Assembly: GCA_963575645.1 (NCBI GenBank)
Contig: OY754464.1
Coordinates: forward strand, 46,862,192 to 46,926,191
Direction of reading: 5' to 3'
DNA length: 64,000 nucleotides
Origin: Xanthostigma xanthostigma
Taxonomy: Eukaryota > Arthropoda > Insecta > Raphidioptera > Raphidiidae
The notes under the pieces are model-generated. The model saw only the letters and a program-made list of their open reading frames with translations. It had not been told where the DNA came from and ran no database searches. Below, piece after piece: positions 34,872-47,703 of this stretch (position 1 is the first letter of the stretch; every line of letters begins with the position of its first letter). A program made the position numbers and the translations under genes.

Positions 34872-35444
34872 TTGGTTGTCTGTAAAGTCGGTTTACGGAC
34901 GATAGTTTTACGTGATAACGTATTCCGTAATACATAACCTAAATTTATATAATAATTATAATAATTCGAATCTATGATATTGCATCTTTCGCTTCAAATT
35001 TAGGTTAATTTTATTTATTTAAATTACTCACCACCTATAATATAATTGTTTTTTTAACTTTCTTTCTTTCGTATTTATTTTAAGTCTCAAATATTAGCTG
35101 TCATAATATTTTGAAAACAATTGTTTCACTGTTTATATAAAATTCCAAAACCTACTTACAATATTTAAGTATTTTCATACGTCAAAAAATTGATTTTTAT
35201 AATGATAAAATTTGTATGAAAACGATTTTTTCGAGAGATGAGACCTTGCTAAAACGATTTTTTGCCCCCCAAAATCCCTTTTCAGTAAATTTCATCCAAA
35301 TCGTTAGGGCCGTTTTCGAGAAAAGCACGCACAGGGTCAGGCGGAACGTTAGGAACGTTACACTTTTTCGTGCATGCAGCCGGTGTTTTATCAATTTATG
35401 AGATGGTGATTCATCAATTTATAAGACGTTATCACGTCAAAAAC
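34872..35444 (+). mobile_element. family C element, apparently both ends present
   Basis: Begins TTGGTTGTCTGTAAAGTCGG, with TTTTACGTGATAACGT soon after, and ends ACGTTATCACGTCAAAAAC, so the 12-mer ACGTGATAACGT and its inverse mark the two ends. Inside are 'gagaaaagcacgcacagggt', GGAACGTTA repeats (few here) and 'ggtgttttatcaatttat'. Copies or ends are also at 19729-21822 and 51535-51696. No transposase. Superfamily not recognised. Confidence 0.7.
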
Positions 35445-35449
35445 ACTAT

Positions 35450-36309
35450 ATTATAGACACAGTTTAGCATTGCGACCCGAGTTTTATTATTTTGATATAT
35501 AATTGACTGGTGAATTGTTGAAATCGTGCGAACTTCATGGACAGCTTTAACCGTATGTAAGTATTTTAAACTGAACAAGATGGCCGCTTGTGTTCTCTAA
35601 TTAATTACTATGGCCTTTGTTATATCTGCAGGAATCCTGAAGGATATTATAAGCGCGCAAGGATCAGAGCAGGTACGCCAGCGGTAACTTCGTAGGTAAG
35701 TAATTTCACAAAGTTTCTATACCGTAACTTTATATAGCATGTTCAACACACTTTTATACCCTGACATTATATTTCTCAATAAAAGTATTTCAGGAATAAC
35801 AAGGCGCGATATAAATTCCAAAAATTGTATCCAGCATAAAGAGAGGTAAAATTAATTCTAAAAATGTCCAATCCTCATGGACTTGAAAACCAACCCCTTC
35901 AACATGTCGCAGCTGAAAGTCGCTCACATCACTGATGGAGTTGCTTTGCAGATTCATGTTGTATAGGCTTTTTCATTTACGTCAGTACTGACCGTCGTAA
36001 GAACCTCCGGCCTCCTTTTTTACACCTTACATATTAAAGAAACTAAAATTGTGTACCTAATTTAAATTTAATTTAAATCATAGAATAATTTTTAAGACTA
36101 CTCTACTTTTGGGAAAGGTCTTATTTGGAGAATTAATTTCCCTGAGTCTCTATGATCAAAATTCAAGAATTAAATCCAACCGCTAATACCACTGTGCCGA
36201 AACGACCGTGAATATGATATAATTGTACGATCGATCGATCGATTGTTTCGCTCGAAGAGACCACTAAGTCGTACACGATCTTTCTACACAGATGGCACCA
36301 CAATTCAGA
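35450..36309. other. no gene seen; (GATC)n at 36229-36244
   Basis: No domain-bearing frame. GATC tract is short. Confidence 0.4.
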
Positions 36310-36311
36310 TA

Positions 36312-36782
36312 AAGTAAGAACAGCCCTGTGCTATTTCTCGTTACGATATGTCATATGTTCAAAGTGAATACGAGTTGAAGAGATCACGGGTGGTAAATCC
36401 TGATTATCCTTTCCTTAACCTAATAGACCTGCAAACACTTGGGTTGAGGGTGATCTTTTCAAGCGAAATAATCGATATAATTATGATCTTTCGGCGGGCT
36501 TGCTCGTTCATACAATTATATCTCATGTTTCGCTCGCAAGATCACTAAATAGAATGTTTAGAGCTATCTAAAACACATATGAGAAAAAAACAAAACAATG
36601 TTTGATAAATATCAAAACAGGACTGTTAATCATCAAAAAGTAAATTATAAAAAAATCACTTTGAAAAACACTTTTTTGGTGAAAAAGGTTAATACGGAAA
36701 AACGCGTCTGAACTCTGAGCGCACAAAGAACATTATGACATATCGTAACGAGAAATTGCACAGGGCTGTTTCTTTCTTACTT
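36312..36782. mobile_element. 471-bp TIR element, TA-flanked
   Basis: Left AAGTAAGAACAGCCCTGTGC faces right GCACAGGGCTGTTTCTTTC... ending ACTT; the inverted similarity extends through 'cgttacgatatgtcata'. TA at 36310-36311 and 36783-36784. Interior frame of 66 codons shows no domain. Confidence 0.8.
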
Positions 36783-36784
36783 TA

Positions 36785-37403
36785 TTTTGAGCGCGAAACA
36801 TAATATATAATATAAGTAGATATACTTACTCATTCTAGAAAAAATGCGATCTGTGATTTTGAAAAAAATGTTATTTGATTCCTATCGAGATCTACTTGTA
36901 TGCCAAAAGCTTTATTTTTAAATTTTTGGCCCCAAAAGGGGGGAAGAAACTTTGCTCATTGGAACTAATTATAAGCATATATTTTTGCAAAACAGCTTGT
37001 AAACTATTACACTCGTGTGCATAATATAAACACCGTAAAATTTTACGCAAGGAAGGTATTTAACTAAGAATTTCTTCTTTATTCACGTATACCTTTGTGT
37101 ACCTACGTTAGCGTAGTGTATAAGACAGAAGGTTGGTGATGGAAGGCAAGAGGGCGATAATTAGGACACACTGAAATGCGAGTACGGAGTACAGAATGTA
37201 GCTCTCTATATCTCCATGGATTCAGGTACCTACAGTGTACGTAATAATAACTAGCCTCGACCATGCTGCCAATTGAAATTGCTTTTTATGAAGTTCCAGA
37301 CGTCTATACCACTAAAGTTGCTCTGCGGTTAAAAAAAAAAAACAAAAATATTTTTTACAAGTATAAGTAATTGTTTACTCATATGTTCTCCCTCACTTAA
37401 CAA
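36785..37403. other. no gene seen
   Basis: No frame, RNA gene or repeat end recognised. Confidence 0.4.
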
Positions 37404-37601
37404 TCTACTAATATAATAAAGAGGTAAAGTTTGGATGTAGGAGGTAATCTCCGAAACTACTCATCGGATTTCAAAAATGTTTTTACCAATATTTAGAATG
37501 GTCCCTCAGGATGGACATATAGATTGCATATTATCGCGTTAAAATAATTGTGCTTTTCGTGGCAATCTACAAATTCTGGTGAAGCCAGACCAGGCCGCTA
37601 G
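37404..37601 (+). mobile_element. 198-bp non-autonomous Helitron, both ends present
   Basis: Starts TCTACTAATATAATAAAGAG and ends CCAGACCAGGCCGCTAG, flanked by A and T. Interior 'gaggtaatctccgaaactac' matches 59700-59745 (minus) and 1320-1360 (minus). Shortest complete Helitron-like copy in the window. Confidence 0.85.
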
Positions 37602-37749
37602 TGATTAATAAAGTGAGTGAAAATTAAAAATACATTTAAAAAATTTAAGACAAGCTCTTTTAAAATTGATAGATATTGAAGGTTACAGATTTAAATTCAT
37701 TAACTATGTCAAAATTAATTCACATTCAACATGTATAAGTTCTTCCAAA

Positions 37750-38530
37750 ACTCCTCACCGTATCTTTCAAACAAAAGAGCAGCTGATTTTGTTTTTATTT
37801 TCAAAATACTTCTGAAACTATAGAGTTTAGAAAAAAAATTTAACGAAACTTTCTTGAAAAGATAAATAGAATAATAAGCCGAAAAGTATACGATTATTAT
37901 ACAGATTGTATCAAATCAAAACGGTCCATAGGACATTCTGTGTGTAAGACAAAGACGGTATATAAAGATCTAAAGCAGTAAGTAAGAATGAGATAAATGA
38001 TCGCTAATATAGTTACTGTGGTTACGTAAATAAATAATTACGTACACTGTAAATCTTTTTACCAATTTATCAATTAAAACAACTACAATTAAATTTATTA
38101 TGTTGGCGGTTGAATTACCACCATAAAACCATTTAATTATTTGGATTTTTTCCCGAACAGTATAAATAGCCATTTTATCAATAATTTCACTAGTGAATAC
38201 TGACATTTGATAAAATTGTGATTTTTACTGTAGAAAACAAAGACGATACTATCAGATTGCATAACCACAGTAACTATTAGCGATCATTTATCTCATTCTT
38301 ACTTACTACTTTAGTGCTTTATATAATATCGTCTCTGTCTTACACACAGAATGTTCTATGGACTGTTTTGAATTGATACAATCTGTATATAAAACAACGT
38401 TATACCATATATTTCTTCTGCGCATGCACCGATTTTCTCCAAAAACAGTAAGGCTCTTCATATTTGCACACCAAACATCCTCTCAAAATTTGGTTTCAGT
38501 CCGTCCATCCGTTTGACCTGTATCGTGCTC
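37750..38530 (+). repeat. repeat family A, plus copy, interrupted at 37906-38395
   Basis: 37750-37905 and 38396-38530 together align with the inverse of 7120-7340 ('tttctgcgcatgc', 'ccaaaaacagtaaggctctt'), showing that the TIR element between them inserted into a family A copy. Confidence 0.65.
37906..38395 (-). mobile_element. 490-bp TIR element with transposase N-terminal stub
   Basis: TIRs of about 125 bp: left ATACAGATTGTATCAAATC faces right GAATTGATACAATCTGTAT, and similarity continues through 'gataaatgatcgctaat'. On the minus strand (38206-37970) a frame reads MAIYTVREKIQIIKWFYGGN, which resembles the N-terminal helix-turn-helix start of insect transposases and transposon-derived proteins with a YT..EK..I...FY pattern (DUF4817-like). 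The catalytic part is deleted. Confidence 0.75.
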
Positions 38531-39069
38531 ACAAACAAACAAACGGACGCACAGACTATTTTAAAAAAATTGTTTTTTAGATTCGGGGGACCTTAAAACG
38601 GAAAAAATGTTGTAAAATTTTCGAAAATGATTTTTGCCCTAAACTAGTATCATTCCCCACTTGTGAGTTGAAATGGTAAAAGAATCACAGGGGCAGTATT
38701 AAGTATTAAATTAATTTGTTTTTCAATCTTAAAAGCTCTTTTATTGACTTGCGCGTCAGAGCTGAATTTCGTGCATACAAGAAGTTATATCTAGGTTTTC
38801 ATCTAGGTTTTCATCTAGGTAATTCCAAATGAAATCCATCAAATTGTCGCTTTTTGAAAAGGGAAAATTCTTTTCTATAAACTGGAACCATTTCTAGGTT
38901 GATTCGAGTTCATAATCAGTTTTAAAATCTTATGTGAAAATTGCGAACAGCAGTAATTGTCCGTTGGTGTGTGCGTACGTACTTACGTCCAAACTCTACA
39001 GGTCGCAAACCTAGACGAATCGCCTTGAATTAATTTTTATTCGCTCTATTTACTATCAAGGTAGATTAG

Positions 39070-39985
39070 ATTATATAGAGGGTATGAGGCATCCTTCGTC
39101 AACACCGAGACCTTGGTAGATCTATTATTTAACCCTGATTTGTTTATTCCTGTGTGAGGTTAAGGCTTTTAAAAAAGCCTAGAATTGTTCTGGAATCTGT
39201 ATCCCAAACTTAATCAGGAGTTGGGAATAGATTGTTGAGGGGCTGGAGTCTTCGTATTATGCTCCGATGTTTCAGAAGCCTCCAAACAGAAGCGGCATGA
39301 CATTGTGTCCTTTACACCAATTTTGTTAAGGTGATACCTCAATGAGCAGTGACCTGAGAAGTGCCCGGAAATAAATCTGAGCTCAGTTTTCCTTAAGCGT
39401 AAAATTTTTTCCGCTTTATCATTATTGATTTTAATAAAGGTTTTCGCTTGGCGAAGACCTTGCGTATTCTTCCAGACCGGGGAGTGTTGTTTCTTTTCCC
39501 ATGAGGCAAGAGCAGTTTTAATATAGCATTTTGATGTGCCGCAGTAAGGCTCCGCTCCTATAAAGGGCGTTTTTTAACCCTTTTTAGCTAAGCTATCGGC
39601 AATTTCATTGCCTAAATGGCCCTCGTGCCCGGGATCCATCTAAGTGTAACTTTGTTACTTTCTGACAATTGCCTTAGCGATTGTATGCATTCCCAAACAA
39701 CCATAGACTCTATTCTGAATCCTCCGTTGAGTGCTTTGAGGGCTGCTTGACTGTCTGAGAGTATGTGTATTGTAGAGCCTTTTACAGCTTTGCCAATACA
39801 GATTTGGACGCATTCTTCAATGGCTAGCACTTCTGCTTGAAATACAGTAGGTGACCTTCCAAATGCTTTCGAGATCCGACACTTATGACCAAATACGTCT
39901 AGTCCCATACCTTCATTTGTTTTGGATCCAAAACAAATGAAGGTATCAATGGTGTGGTATACGGCGTATACCACACCATTGATCC
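39070..39985 (-). pseudogene. LINE RNase H and C-terminal region (I-type)
   Basis: Minus-strand frame 39974-39612 includes GSKTNEGMGLDVFGHKCRIS, SPTVFQAEVLAIEECV, IHILSDSQAALKAL and NKVTLRWIPG, the RNase H domain found in I-clade LINEs (the usual DGS start is altered). Further downstream the minus strand gives CRFCLEASETSEH-like text near 39300, the C-terminal Cys-rich part, with frame changes. The 5' end is replaced by a double palindrome at 39918-39995. Confidence 0.85.
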
Positions 39986-40235
39986 TTGACAGATGGATGG
40001 TTCTCTAGGCCATTGCTGGCGATCACCTATGATCACGTCAAATGACTTAGCGAAAAAAATAATGATAGATTATAAAAACTATTACGTTTGGAAGCTATTT
40101 TTCAAATTATAAGTACCCAACAATGTCTCAGAGGGTATCCCACTATACCCCTATAGCGGGGCAAGTGCCATTTTTCATTTGTGTATTCACATATCGTAGA
40201 TTTCTTATCGTTATCGAGAAAAATATATCCATAAT

Positions 40236-40395
40236 AATAATAATAATATTTTATTGGTCACATTGACACAGGGTATATGACAAGTCAATAATGTAAACAT
40301 TTAAATTTCATAATTAAAAAATTCATTAAAATTATAGAATTCTCCGTTTACCAGATGACTCTTTAAGGTAGTTTGGTAGCCAAATGACTTAAATT
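40236..40395 (-). pseudogene. CR1-like LINE extreme 3' end with (TAT)n tail
   Basis: Minus strand reads LKSHLVNGEFYNFNEFFNYE then stop, matching in pattern the C-terminus of the LINE at 24936 (LKNFLLENAFYNVNEFIDYF). A ~70-bp 3' UTR with 'accaataaaat' leads into a (TAT)n tail at 40238-40252. Only about 30 codons survive. Confidence 0.75.
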
Positions 40396-40799
40396 TGACC
40401 CTACATTTTTTTATATTTATTCAAATGATTATAATTAAAGACATCTACAGAAAAAGAATCAGATTTTTTTACCACACCGTATAAGAGATATAATTAATTA
40501 AAGTTATGCAAAGATACACGAGCCGTTATGAGTGTCCTTGTTCAATAACTCCGGAAATTAAGGGTTTATAAAAAATTGACAAACTTGACCCCACAAAAAA
40601 ACTTTTTAATGGATAGAACGATGTCTGAAATACACACTGCAAAAATTTAATTATAATTAATAAAATCAAAAGTACGTGGCAAAATTTTTCTAAGGCCTGC
40701 GATGGATTTCCCCTTAAAAACTAATTAGCAATTTGGGTAGGTATTAGGTACTCAAGGTACTAAAAATTGAAATGTAAGCCTTAAAAGAAAGCCATGTAG

Positions 40800-41074
40800 A
40801 AAATAAAAAAAATAAAAATATATTCGCCGACGTGGGGCTTGAACCCTAGACCCTGGCATTAAGAGTCTTAATGGACTAATTTTGAGATATATCTTGCAAC
40901 ATTTTTCATTAATGTTCCGCTCCAATTGGTCGTAGAGTGATATTATATAGCCTATAGCCTTCCTCGATAAATGGGCTATCCAACAAAAAAAAATTTCAAT
41001 TCGAACCAGTAGTTTCTGAGATTAGCACGTTCAAACAAACTAACGAACTCTTCAGCTTTATATATTAGTACAGA
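40800..41074 (-). mobile_element. Helitron-like 5' end with tRNA-like segment, minus copy
   Basis: Minus strand begins TCTGTACTAATATATAAAGC at 41074, then the GTTT tract, 'gcaatcctcgataaatg'-type block and at 40870-40830 GGGTTCAAGCCCCACG followed by an AT-rich tail. Same order as 27449-27860. Confidence 0.7.
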
Positions 41075-41079
41075 TTAAG

Positions 41080-41980
41080 AAAATACTGTAAAAATTTTAG
41101 ACCGAAATATTAAATATTTACAAAGCTATAGCATATAGTCGAGAGCAGCAACGGTCTTACGGTTAGACTCTTACCTCTCAATTGTTATCACGTTACCCTT
41201 ATACTCTCGCAGAGTAGAGCAAAAAAATTAGCAGAAAACGATGCCTTTGAAGAAACGGAAGGTTTACTATACACCAGGCATAGCTGATTTTTATTTTTTT
41301 GTAAGAAATCTGAAATCGAAACTTTAAACACGTTTTTCTCAAAACTATGTTTGTGTAAGCGGCGCGGTTGATTAAAACAATTGTATACAACCGATTGCTT
41401 TCAATTTTGCACAGAATATTCTACACAATAATAGCTCCGTCCGGTACTAGAATTAATTATAAAAATTATTTCTATTTTTTTAACCGATTTTCAACGACAA
41501 AATCACGATTTTCTCGTTGTTTTTTTTAAACCCGCCATTTTGTTATTTATCAATAAAAATGTTTATTTCTAGTACGGGATAGAGCCACGAGCCTACGAAA
41601 CAATAGCAAATTTAATTTTTATAATTCAGATGACTCCAAGTGACGTTATCACCCGCGCTACCCACCTACCTCCATTTAAAGTTGTCTACTTTAGGTTAAA
41701 AAAACAATTATAAAAAGACGTAAAATTAAGCAAAAAAAAATTTTTTTCTTAGTTTACGATATCAGTAAAAACATGTACCAAAATTGAAATGATTATACAT
41801 TATTTTGTTATTAAAAAAAAATCTGAAATAAGGGTTGAAAACAAGCCTGAACATAGGACTACGTCCTTAAACAATGTCATACCAGGTTACCGCCTGGTAA
41901 CATGTGGGTTTTCATAATCAGTGCGGTCTCCTGAACAGATTCTAACAAAAAAATTTAATCCGAATTGAACGAGAATTTTT
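41080..41980. other. no gene seen
   Basis: No domain, TIR or RNA gene recognised. Confidence 0.4.
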
Positions 41981-41984
41981 TATT

Positions 41985-42155
41985 ATAGTATAGTATATAT
42001 GTTACGGTTAATACAAGAAAGTAGTTTATTCGCGAATTAACCGGCTAATACCCGAATTAACCAAACGTCAAGGATTGTTAATTCGGGTATTAGCCGGTTA
42101 ATTCGCGAATTAACTACTTTCTTGTATTAACCGTAACATATAGATAATATAGTAA
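41985..42155. mobile_element. near-perfect hairpin MITE
   Basis: Arms 41997-42061 and 42077-42142 differ at about one position over 65 bp, around a 15-bp loop. Each arm contains the inner palindrome TTCGCGAA and 'ttaaccggctaatacccg'. Confidence 0.85.
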
Positions 42156-42743
42156 TGATTTGACCTTATCTAAATACTTGTTTTAAGACAATGACGATTG
42201 TGCTATGCACATAGTTCGGTACCTGACCTAATATAATACAGAGTTACAATATAAAAGCGTAAAGGTGTGAGTAGCTGTATAGACAACAACCCCGTCCTCT
42301 CTTCTTACATAATCATTTAGTGTCAGGTAGGATAATTAGATTTTGCATGAATTCATTAAAGCCTTTAAACGCCCTTCTAATTGTCTACGTATATCTATAC
42401 ACCAGCTGTTTAACTTTTATTAGTGTTCAAATTAATTATTAACTACAGCCAATTATCTATTTAAATTTAATTAAACACAAATATAGGTACTGTAAATTAA
42501 AAGATTGTGTATTCTTAAAATGACGTCAAGGCTTATTGTTGTCTCTGAAGAAGGCATCTGCTTTAAAAATTTGATTCGAAGTAATATAGTAATATTTTTT
42601 TCTGAAATAATAATAATCATTCGTTAATATTTTTGAAGTTGGAATGGTCTCGTCATCAAATTGGCTGGAATTTTCTACATAATTTACTTGCTCTATAAAC
42701 TTTAGTTCGTTACCCATTATGGCACCTATAAGAACATAATATA

Positions 42744-43779
42744 GTGAAGTGGATTGGGAAAATAAAACCTTGAATCCGGTGTGTCTCGAATCGAAAAATG
42801 TTTCCTACAAGAACTGTAGAGTCGAGCTTCCCTGACATTTTGGTATAGTTTGTGACCGCATCTCGGAGGGGGTGGCGGGGGCTATGCCGCTTTAAAGAAA
42901 ACCCGTTTTTGCCCCATAACTCGGCCATTATTATCGGGGGGGGGGGGGAATGTTCCAACAAGAGTTGTAGAGAATGGGAATCCGCGTAAATCGTTCTAGA
43001 CAGGGTCTGATCAGACAACCCGTTCGCGAGATATCGTCATTTTAGTGCGTGAAATTTTGAAAAAATGAATGCCATTTTTTAAAAAACCATTGCAGCTAGG
43101 AGCTTAATTTTTTAAAGACCCCTTCTTTGCATCGGAGGCTGGACGCGGTGGGTCAATTAGAACCGGCAGGAAAGGGGGAAAGCGATTTTTTTTAAATCTC
43201 CCATAACTTTGACGTATCGACCTAAACCAGACGCCATTTTTTTCGTTTTTTATCTACCTACTTTTATGTGACAATTGAAAAAGAAAATTTCTCTCAAACT
43301 CAACTTCTGGTGGGCGAAATAAAGTAAATTTTGCTGCGTAGCTAAGGAAAAGTACTTTTGACGACATTACAATATAAGAGAGAGACAGTTTATGTAACAA
43401 TACTTTATTTCAACCGCCAGCAGTTGAATTTGTGAGAATTTTTTTTTTTTTGTATCCAATTTGTCAAAATTTCGCGCACTAAAATGGCGATATCTCGCGA
43501 ACGGGTTATCTGATTAGACCCGGTCTGGAACGAGCCTCCGCGGATTCTTTTTGTCTATACAACTTTTGTAGGAACATTTTTTTTCCCGATAATAATGCTC
43601 GAGTTATGGGGCAAAAGCGGGTTTTCCGGAACTTTAAAGCGGCATTGCCTCCGCCGCCCTCTCCGACATGCGGATACAAAGTATACCAAAATGTCGGGGG
43701 AGCTCGACTCTACAGTTTTTGTATTGGAAACATTTTTCTATTCGAGAAACACCGGATTGAAATGCCCAATCCACTCCAC
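42744..43779. mobile_element. 1.04-kb long-TIR element, TA-flanked
   Basis: Left GTGAAGTGGATTGGG faces right CCCAATCCACTCCAC, TA on both sides. Arms of about 320 bp share 'tcgcgaacgggtt', 'cgacattttggtata' and 'gccccataactcg' in inverted orientation. Interior 43080-43440 has no coding signal. Opposed frames (42710-43018 minus, 43595-43882 plus) are products of the inverted repeat. Confidence 0.85.
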
Positions 43780-43856
43780 TAATAATGCTTTTTCTGATTT
43801 CAACACAATTACATCGGTACTCTCTCTCTCTCTGGTAGTAATTTCTTATGTTGTAC

Positions 43857-43930
43857 AGTGGAACCTCGGTGTACGACCTTAATCCTGATGGTTGGCCTTA
43901 TACCGAATAGGACGTATACCAAACCAACCT
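43857..43930 (+). mobile_element. solo pogo/Tigger-like end
   Basis: CAGTGGAACCTCGGTGTACG following TA is typical of pogo/Tigger-type TIRs. The opposite end was not found before 44345. Confidence 0.45.
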
Positions 43931-45689
43931 TTCCAATAAGAAGTAATGTAAAAACATAAGTATAAGTATGTAATTATATAATATATATATATTGTCGGAA
44001 TAGCCAAGAAATTACTTCTAAAAAAGAGAGGCAGATATATTTTCGATATGCTTTGTTGACCTCGCTCACCGCACATTGAGTAAATAAACAATACTTCATA
44101 TAGTAATTATTATATGTATGCATAATATATTAGCATGGAGTATATACTATATCTCTCTTTAAAATTTAAAGACATTAATCCTGTACCTAATTAAAGGCAA
44201 TAACAAAAAAAAAATAAATAAAAAAATCTTTAAGCCTCAGGTGGCTGTGAAAGCCATTTATAGTCTAAAAAATTTACGTAAGAGCCTTCGACGATTGGAT
44301 CTATGGACTAATCATCATCTATAAGTATAAAACATAATAAAAAATTTGAAAAGTAGTTTGACCCTGCAGGCCATCCCTGTAACTTCCCGCTATTTTCGAG
44401 TTCAAAACGCTCAAAAATATATCAAATATAGCAAGAAGTTTATTTTTTAGCTCTTCGAGCTCAAAAAAAAACACTTTGTTACGAAATTTTCGTTCACGAT
44501 ATCTCATGAACAAATGAACCGATTTTGATGCGATTTGCGGCAGTCGACGCAATTTTTTAACCTTAAAAAGTAATTTAATACAGAAAAATCGATCTCATAG
44601 GAATTTTACGAGCAATTTAAAAAAAAAACACTTAAAAAATTTTTCGTTCACGATATCTCGTGAACAAATGAGCCGATTTTGATGCGGTTTGCTGCAATCG
44701 ACGCAGTTTTTTTAACCTAAGAAAGTAAATTATTACAAAAAAATCGATTTGATAAGATTTTTACGAGTAATTTTAAAAAATTACTTTTTTCCTAATTTTT
44801 CGTTCACGTTATCTCATGAACAAATGAACCAATTTTGATATGGTTTGCGGCGATCGACGCAGTTTTTTTAGCTTAAGAAAGTAATTTATTACAAAAAAAA
44901 CAATCTGATAACAATTTTAAGAGTCATTTTAAAAAAACACTTTTTTACGATTTTTTCGTTCACGGTTTCTCGTGAACAAATGAACCGATTTTGATGCGGT
45001 TTGCGGAAATCGACGCATTTTGTTAAGGAGAAGAGCTGATTAGTTTTTGGGATTAATCGGTTTAGTAGTTTAGAAAATTTTTTACAAAAACAAATTTTTA
45101 AAAATTTTTGAAACTTGTTTTTTTAAGATTCCTCAAAATTTTTTGGGCCGAATCGTTTCAAATTTTCAGGAAGTCTAAGTTCACCAAGATCACGTCAGAT
45201 GCCGCAAACCGCGTTTCAGTCGGACACTCCGTTCAAAAGATATAAAAGGTTTACATACATACATACACACACACACACCCCTGTTTGGCAATAGGTATTT
45301 GTCGGGACTATGTTTGGTATACGACATGTGAGGACTCACTTTTCTAGACTATTTAGAACATTAATAGCTAAGTACCACCTATAAGGAGTCCTCTGTCGAC
45401 ACATAGGTTTACTCGGAATTAACCAATTTTTACCAGAAGAGTCAAAAAGTTATCGGTTCAAAACCCGCATTACAAGGACTCTCAAAAGTGTAAAAAACTG
45501 AGAACTTTTAAAAGTCCTCTAAATTTAATACACACGAGTCCTGTAATTTTTACACATATGTCCTCATTTTTTATACACAGTCCTCATTTTTTATACACAG
45601 TCCTCATTTTTTTATACACAGTCCTCATGTTTTTCACACACGTCTTGTATTTTTTTTACATATAAAATCTATTTTTATACATCGAACTG

Positions 45690-46460
45690 TTTTCGCTAAT
45701 ATAAGAAATAATAAGCTGAAAATAAAATTTTATCATTGTTTATGGCTTAATAATGAGATAATACAACTCAATAAGGACAGTTGGTCAATTTTTTTGTTAT
45801 TAAAAACTCACCGTCTAATGTAGTTCAAAATATTACATTTAACCTTTAAATACATCAGACTGTGAGTTTACAAAATTAAAAAAATTACCCAAAAAATCAT
45901 CAATTGAGTTTAATTAGCCCAAACATAATCCAAAAAAAATTATATAAATTTTATTGAACTTCCGATTTGCTTATAATAGCGTAAACAATTTTTTTAAACA
46001 AATCTTCTACGCATCATATTTTGTTGCTATTATAAGAAAATAATAGCTGAAAATAGAATTTTATCATTTTTTATGGCTTAATAATGAGATAATACAACTC
46101 AATAAGGAGACATTTGGTCAATTTTTTTGTTATTAAAAATTCACCGTCTAATGTAGTTAACAATATTACATTTAACCTTAAAAAACATCAGACTGTGAGT
46201 TTACAAAATTAAAAAAACGACCCAAAAAATCATCAATTGAGTTTAATTAGCCCAAACATAATCCAAAAAAAATTATATAAATTTTGTTGAACTTTCGATT
46301 TGCTTAAAATAGCGTAAACAGTTTTTTTAAAACAAATCTTCTACTCATCATATTTTGTTACTATTATAAGAAAATAATAGCTGAAAATAGAATTTTTTCA
46401 TTTTTAATGGCTTAAAAATAAGATAATACAGCTCGTAAAGAACATTTGGTTAATTTTTTT
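45690..46460. repeat. ~333-bp tandem unit, about 2.3 copies
   Basis: Units start near 45694, 46027 and 46360, each with 'aataatgagataatacaact', 'caccgtctaatgtagtt', 'atcagactgtgagtttaca' and 'gtttaattagcccaaac'. The copies differ by scattered changes. Non-coding. Confidence 0.85.
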
Positions 46461-46469
46461 ATTACTTCA

Positions 46470-47700
46470 CATTCTAATGTCAACATCGGTTAGAATTAAT
46501 ATCATAGACGGTACTTAGGCGGTGAATTCTTTGTCACCGTCGTGTATCAACGCATTCGTCCATAAGAACATAATATAATGTTATACAAGCGGGAAATTTG
46601 GACACAAAAGTTAGGCAATTTTATAGTCTTGTAATTATGTTAATTGCTAATCAATTAACACGATATTTATATAGGTTGGCATCAAATATTGCGGCAGAAC
46701 AGTTAATTATGTCATAAACATGTATTTTGAATAATTTTCATGTTAATTCTGGATGAATTTTATGAAAACGAAAATTATACAATATCTAACAAAATGTGTA
46801 GCAACATAATGATGTTTATATGGATTATTTTTAGAAATTCGTGAATTTTGTAATAATTTTAATACATTATTGTTTACTGTTAGGAAAATGAACAGGGGAG
46901 GACCAACATAAGCAGTTGCCAAAGGTGGCAAATTTTAGGGGCGACCATTTTTTATGAGTGATTTTTTCTCTTGTTTTTTACCTTTTTTTTTACTGATTTT
47001 GAAAAAAAGATGTTCAAAAAAAATTAAGCTACTTCAAAAAAAGTCACCAAATTTTTTGGGAAACCTACCCCAAAATTTTTAAAGTATTTTATCACAAATT
47101 ATAAATAATGTAGACGCTGCTCAACAACTGATGTACATAAATGTCTACAATTTTATTACTAAGTTTGATAATAGCTCGCTTCCTGCAACTTCTATAATAT
47201 GGCAGCAATCGAAAAAGGGAGGGGGGGGGGTTAAAAAAAGGTCATTTTTACGGGTTCACGAGATATTTGAGTTTAAAGTAATCGTAAAGATGACGGCTAA
47301 CGTCATTTCATAACGCCTTTTCACTCGGGCGAAGCCGGGCCGGACAATTGTATAATTCAGAAACCTTCGCGAGCGTGTGCACAACAACTCGCCAAAGTTT
47401 CATCGTAATCGGATGAGTAGTTTCTGAGAACACTTTTTTCACTCGGGCTAAGCCGGACCGGTCATTTATTATAATTCAGAAACCTTCGCGGGCGAGCGCT
47501 CAACATTGCGATGAAATTTTTGTGACTTGTTGTGCATTGATATATAAACATTTTTAAAAATGGTGCCAAGTGTTTCAGAAAGATGTGAAACGTCGAGAAA
47601 TTTTGGTCCGACCCCTAGGTCCCGCCATCAGACCGACGTCAATAGTGTATGTGCCATATGGCAAATACACTAAAAATAATTGGAACTTACCGGGATGTTG
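46470..47700. other. interior of the 3.4-kb element; no gene
   Basis: Holds a G homopolymer at 47219-47230 and two copies of a ~120-bp unit beginning 'cactcgggcgaagccgg' (47330, 47449), ending in 'cagaaaccttcgcg'. No protein recognised. Confidence 0.5.
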
Positions 47701-47703
47701 AAG

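Noticed and set aside
42710-43882. Opposed frames of 102 and 95 codons with related text
   Set aside because: They are the two arms of a long-TIR element translated on opposite strands.
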